Positions 62,501 through 64,000 of a DNA stretch of 64,000 bases are shown here, one piece after another. The position numbers and the translations under genes are program-made. The notes beneath the pieces were generated by a model. That model was not told where the DNA came from and ran no database searches. It saw nothing but the letters and a program-made list of their open reading frames with translations. Positions within the stretch are counted from its first letter, which is position 1, and each line of letters opens with the position of its first letter. Origin of the DNA: Paragordius varius (Eukaryota; Nematomorpha); NCBI GenBank assembly GCA_964247055.1, contig OZ176055.1:5828001-5892000 (forward strand), in the 5' to 3' direction.

Positions 62501-63604
62501 ACTTTTTAAACCTTATGTAATTAATCTAGTTAAATAATAGATGAGTTAAACCAATTTACACGTCTATTTAATTTTTACCCAAAATTATGGGTTAATTACA
62601 AAATCAAAGTCTTTTTTACGTGTCTCTATTATTTCTATTTTAACTATAAATAAAAATATGAAAAATATGCTTTATACTATTGGATTTGCAATGAATAATG
62701 AGTATATTTATAAGGGTTGTCCCATCAATATGTTCGCTAATATAATCATCCGTGGGTTCCTGAGAATTTACATCCTCAAAATTTTGAGTTGTTTTGTCCG
62801 CAAAAATGTCAACAATTTCTTTGAGTATATTATCGAGCAAGTTTTGACATCTAATTTAATTTTACAGTATATATCATTTAAGAAAAGAATATAAAATTTA
62901 ATTATCATAATCTCATAATTTCTTTTTTATCCTACTGATAATAAAGTACTAATTTAAAATGTAAAAACTATTCAATGTTTTAAATTTTTATACCAAAATA
63001 GAATAAATGAGATAAATATACGCTTTTTTAACGGGTGGATTTTCATCATCGAGAATCAAAAGAAGTCCATCCAAAAATTTGGGTAAATTATATAATATAA
63101 TTTTGTTTCGTTCTTTCCCAGTGATATCATTGATAAGTGCTAACTATCGTTTTAAATGGAAAAAGTTTATGTCACTAACTGTTTATGATTTAAATATAAA
63201 AATTATCAATATATTCGTATAAACAAACGTAAATATATAAATCATTATAAATATTTTGGATTAATACAATCTTAATTAATGAATATGATTGAAAAAAATA
63301 ATGATTGGGAAAAATCAATTTTTCTCTCAATAAATTTAGCTTCATAACTGTAAACTAGTTTTTGAATTACCCATGATACGACAAAATTTCGACCAAACGA
63401 ATTTTTAGTATAAATCATATCCTTTAACATATCTATGAGGGCTTCGAAAAGAATGTTATTTGATTCCTGTATTATTTCTGATTGCGCTTTGGGTTTTGGC
63501 AAAATGCCAGTCAAGATTCTGTAATTTTCAATCACGATATCTTTCACAAGGCGATCTAGAGGCTCAGATCCGTTTCGGACATTTTGATCAATGTCACATG
63601 AGAT
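56518..63604 (-). CDS. VAC14: VAC14, scaffold of the PIKfyve/FIG4 complex, 5' end beyond window
   Basis: HEAT-repeat scaffold that holds PIKfyve and FIG4 on endosomes and so controls PtdIns(3,5)P2. Visible exons (minus): 63604-63356, 63143-63022, 62850-62678, 62347-62216, 61264-61051, 59786-59573, 59411-59093, 58694-58385, 58302-58017, 57663-57459, 57271-57109, 56611-56518; phases agree, 826 residues. Matches to the family: [146 protein letters not shown]. The last exon has [18 protein letters not shown] (human ...YAELLQHFEKVQNKH). Exons 5 and 8 carry Asn/Thr-rich inserts. The final junction uses an odd donor (CC|GTCAAA); without it the frame ends at 56991. About 150 N-terminal residues lie past 64000. 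Confidence 0.93.
60545..60700. repeat. hAT-like short repeat, family D copy (reverse) in VAC14 intron
   Basis: Holds TACTCAAACCGCTGACCAAG at the left, then GCTTTTTTATGCC, a TTTGATGTCCTTATTTA block and TGTCAAACAGCTATAAAATT. Same order as at 29.1 kb. Confidence 0.5.
62040..62213 (+). repeat. MITE family B copy abutting a VAC14 splice donor
   Basis: Centre TATTGTTTTGAATTGCAAAA and TGTAAATTGGTAA, right arm AAAATATGGTTGTTGTTC, end TAGTTTTTACTGTAA. The element stops within a few bases of the donor of the VAC14 exon 62347-62216. A partial reverse copy lies at about 62475-62640. Confidence 0.6.
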
Positions 63605-63689
63605 CTATATAAGCATAAAATGGGAAAATCTAATTAATATTTTTATATATTTAAAAAAAAACTAATCAAAAAAAAATGCTGGCAAGAAT

Positions 63690-63925
63690 GGTGATAATTC
63701 AAAATGGTGACTCAATGGTGCTTACCAAAAATTTTAAAGGGCCAAAAAAAATTTTTTGTGTTAAAGGACATAATACCGATAAAATTTTTATAACTGTTTG
63801 ACACATTTGCACATATTGATACGCCAAATAAGTACATCAAAAAAAATAATAAATAATTCAGGGCCATAAAAAACACCTTTAGGTCCGTATGCGGCCCGTG
63901 GTCCGCGTTTTGATTATTACTGTGA
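63690..63925. repeat. hAT-like short repeat, family D copy in VAC14 intron
   Basis: Carries AGGACATAATACCGATAAAA, AACTGTTTGACACATTTGCA, AATAATTCAGGGCCATAAAA and a right end GCGGCCCGTGGTCCGCGTTT. Clearest copy of the family. Confidence 0.6.
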
Positions 63926-64000
63926 ACTATTTAAAAAGGAAATCATATAAATAATACAGATTTATGATATAAATTTATTATATGAATTAATAATGTTGAA

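Noticed and set aside
62658-62894. Plus-strand 78-codon frame
   Set aside because: Antisense of a VAC14 exon (62850-62678).

Overview
The window reads as a piece of a very AT-rich invertebrate animal genome. Genes carry many short exons (from about 29 bases) with GT-AG introns. The orthologues are metazoan (HRD1, VAC14, SLC6 transporters, an LRR/Ig receptor), and the intergenic DNA is full of mariner, hAT, LINE and MITE debris. I could not fix the phylum from sequence alone. I saw no tRNA or rRNA gene, no CRISPR and no bacterial operon structure. Many real exons are too short to stand out as open frames. I placed them by hand from splice sites, reading phase and homology recalled from memory, so exon edges are good hypotheses and not proven.

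Layout. 0.5-6.5 kb, minus strand: a complete 13-exon HRD1/synoviolin E3 ligase gene. 6.7-8.9 kb: three copies of a MITE with piggyBac-like ends. 12.4-15.9 kb, minus: exon-like islands and a small secreted FN3/Ig-like gene, with a dead mariner between them. 17.4-20.1 kb: hAT and mariner debris. 20.6-21.8 kb, plus: a small predicted single-pass membrane protein whose tail ends near a PPAY motif. 22.0-23.8 kb: a broken SGT1 copy and a cluster of one repeat family. 23.8-25.7 kb, minus: an unrecognised secreted protein or peptide precursor. 27.3-48.6 kb, plus: two tandem SLC6 transporter genes with matching exon phases. The first has a damaged LINE lying antisense in an intron; the second has a near-perfect 220-base hairpin in an intron. 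49.0-50.0 kb: LINE and hAT remnants. 50.5-53.7 kb, minus: an LRR-Ig-FN3-like single-pass receptor. 56.5-63.6 kb, minus: VAC14, complete at its 3' end but lacking its N-terminal exons, which lie beyond the window.

How the genes relate. The loci do not form a pathway. HRD1 works in ER-associated degradation and VAC14 scaffolds the PIKfyve/FIG4 lipid-kinase complex on endosomes. The SLC6 pair should carry amino acids or related small molecules across the plasma membrane. The most interesting parts are the small, hard-to-see secreted and membrane genes at 12.5-26 kb, the divergence of extracellular loop 2 between the SLC6 copies, and MITEs packed into introns close to splice sites.
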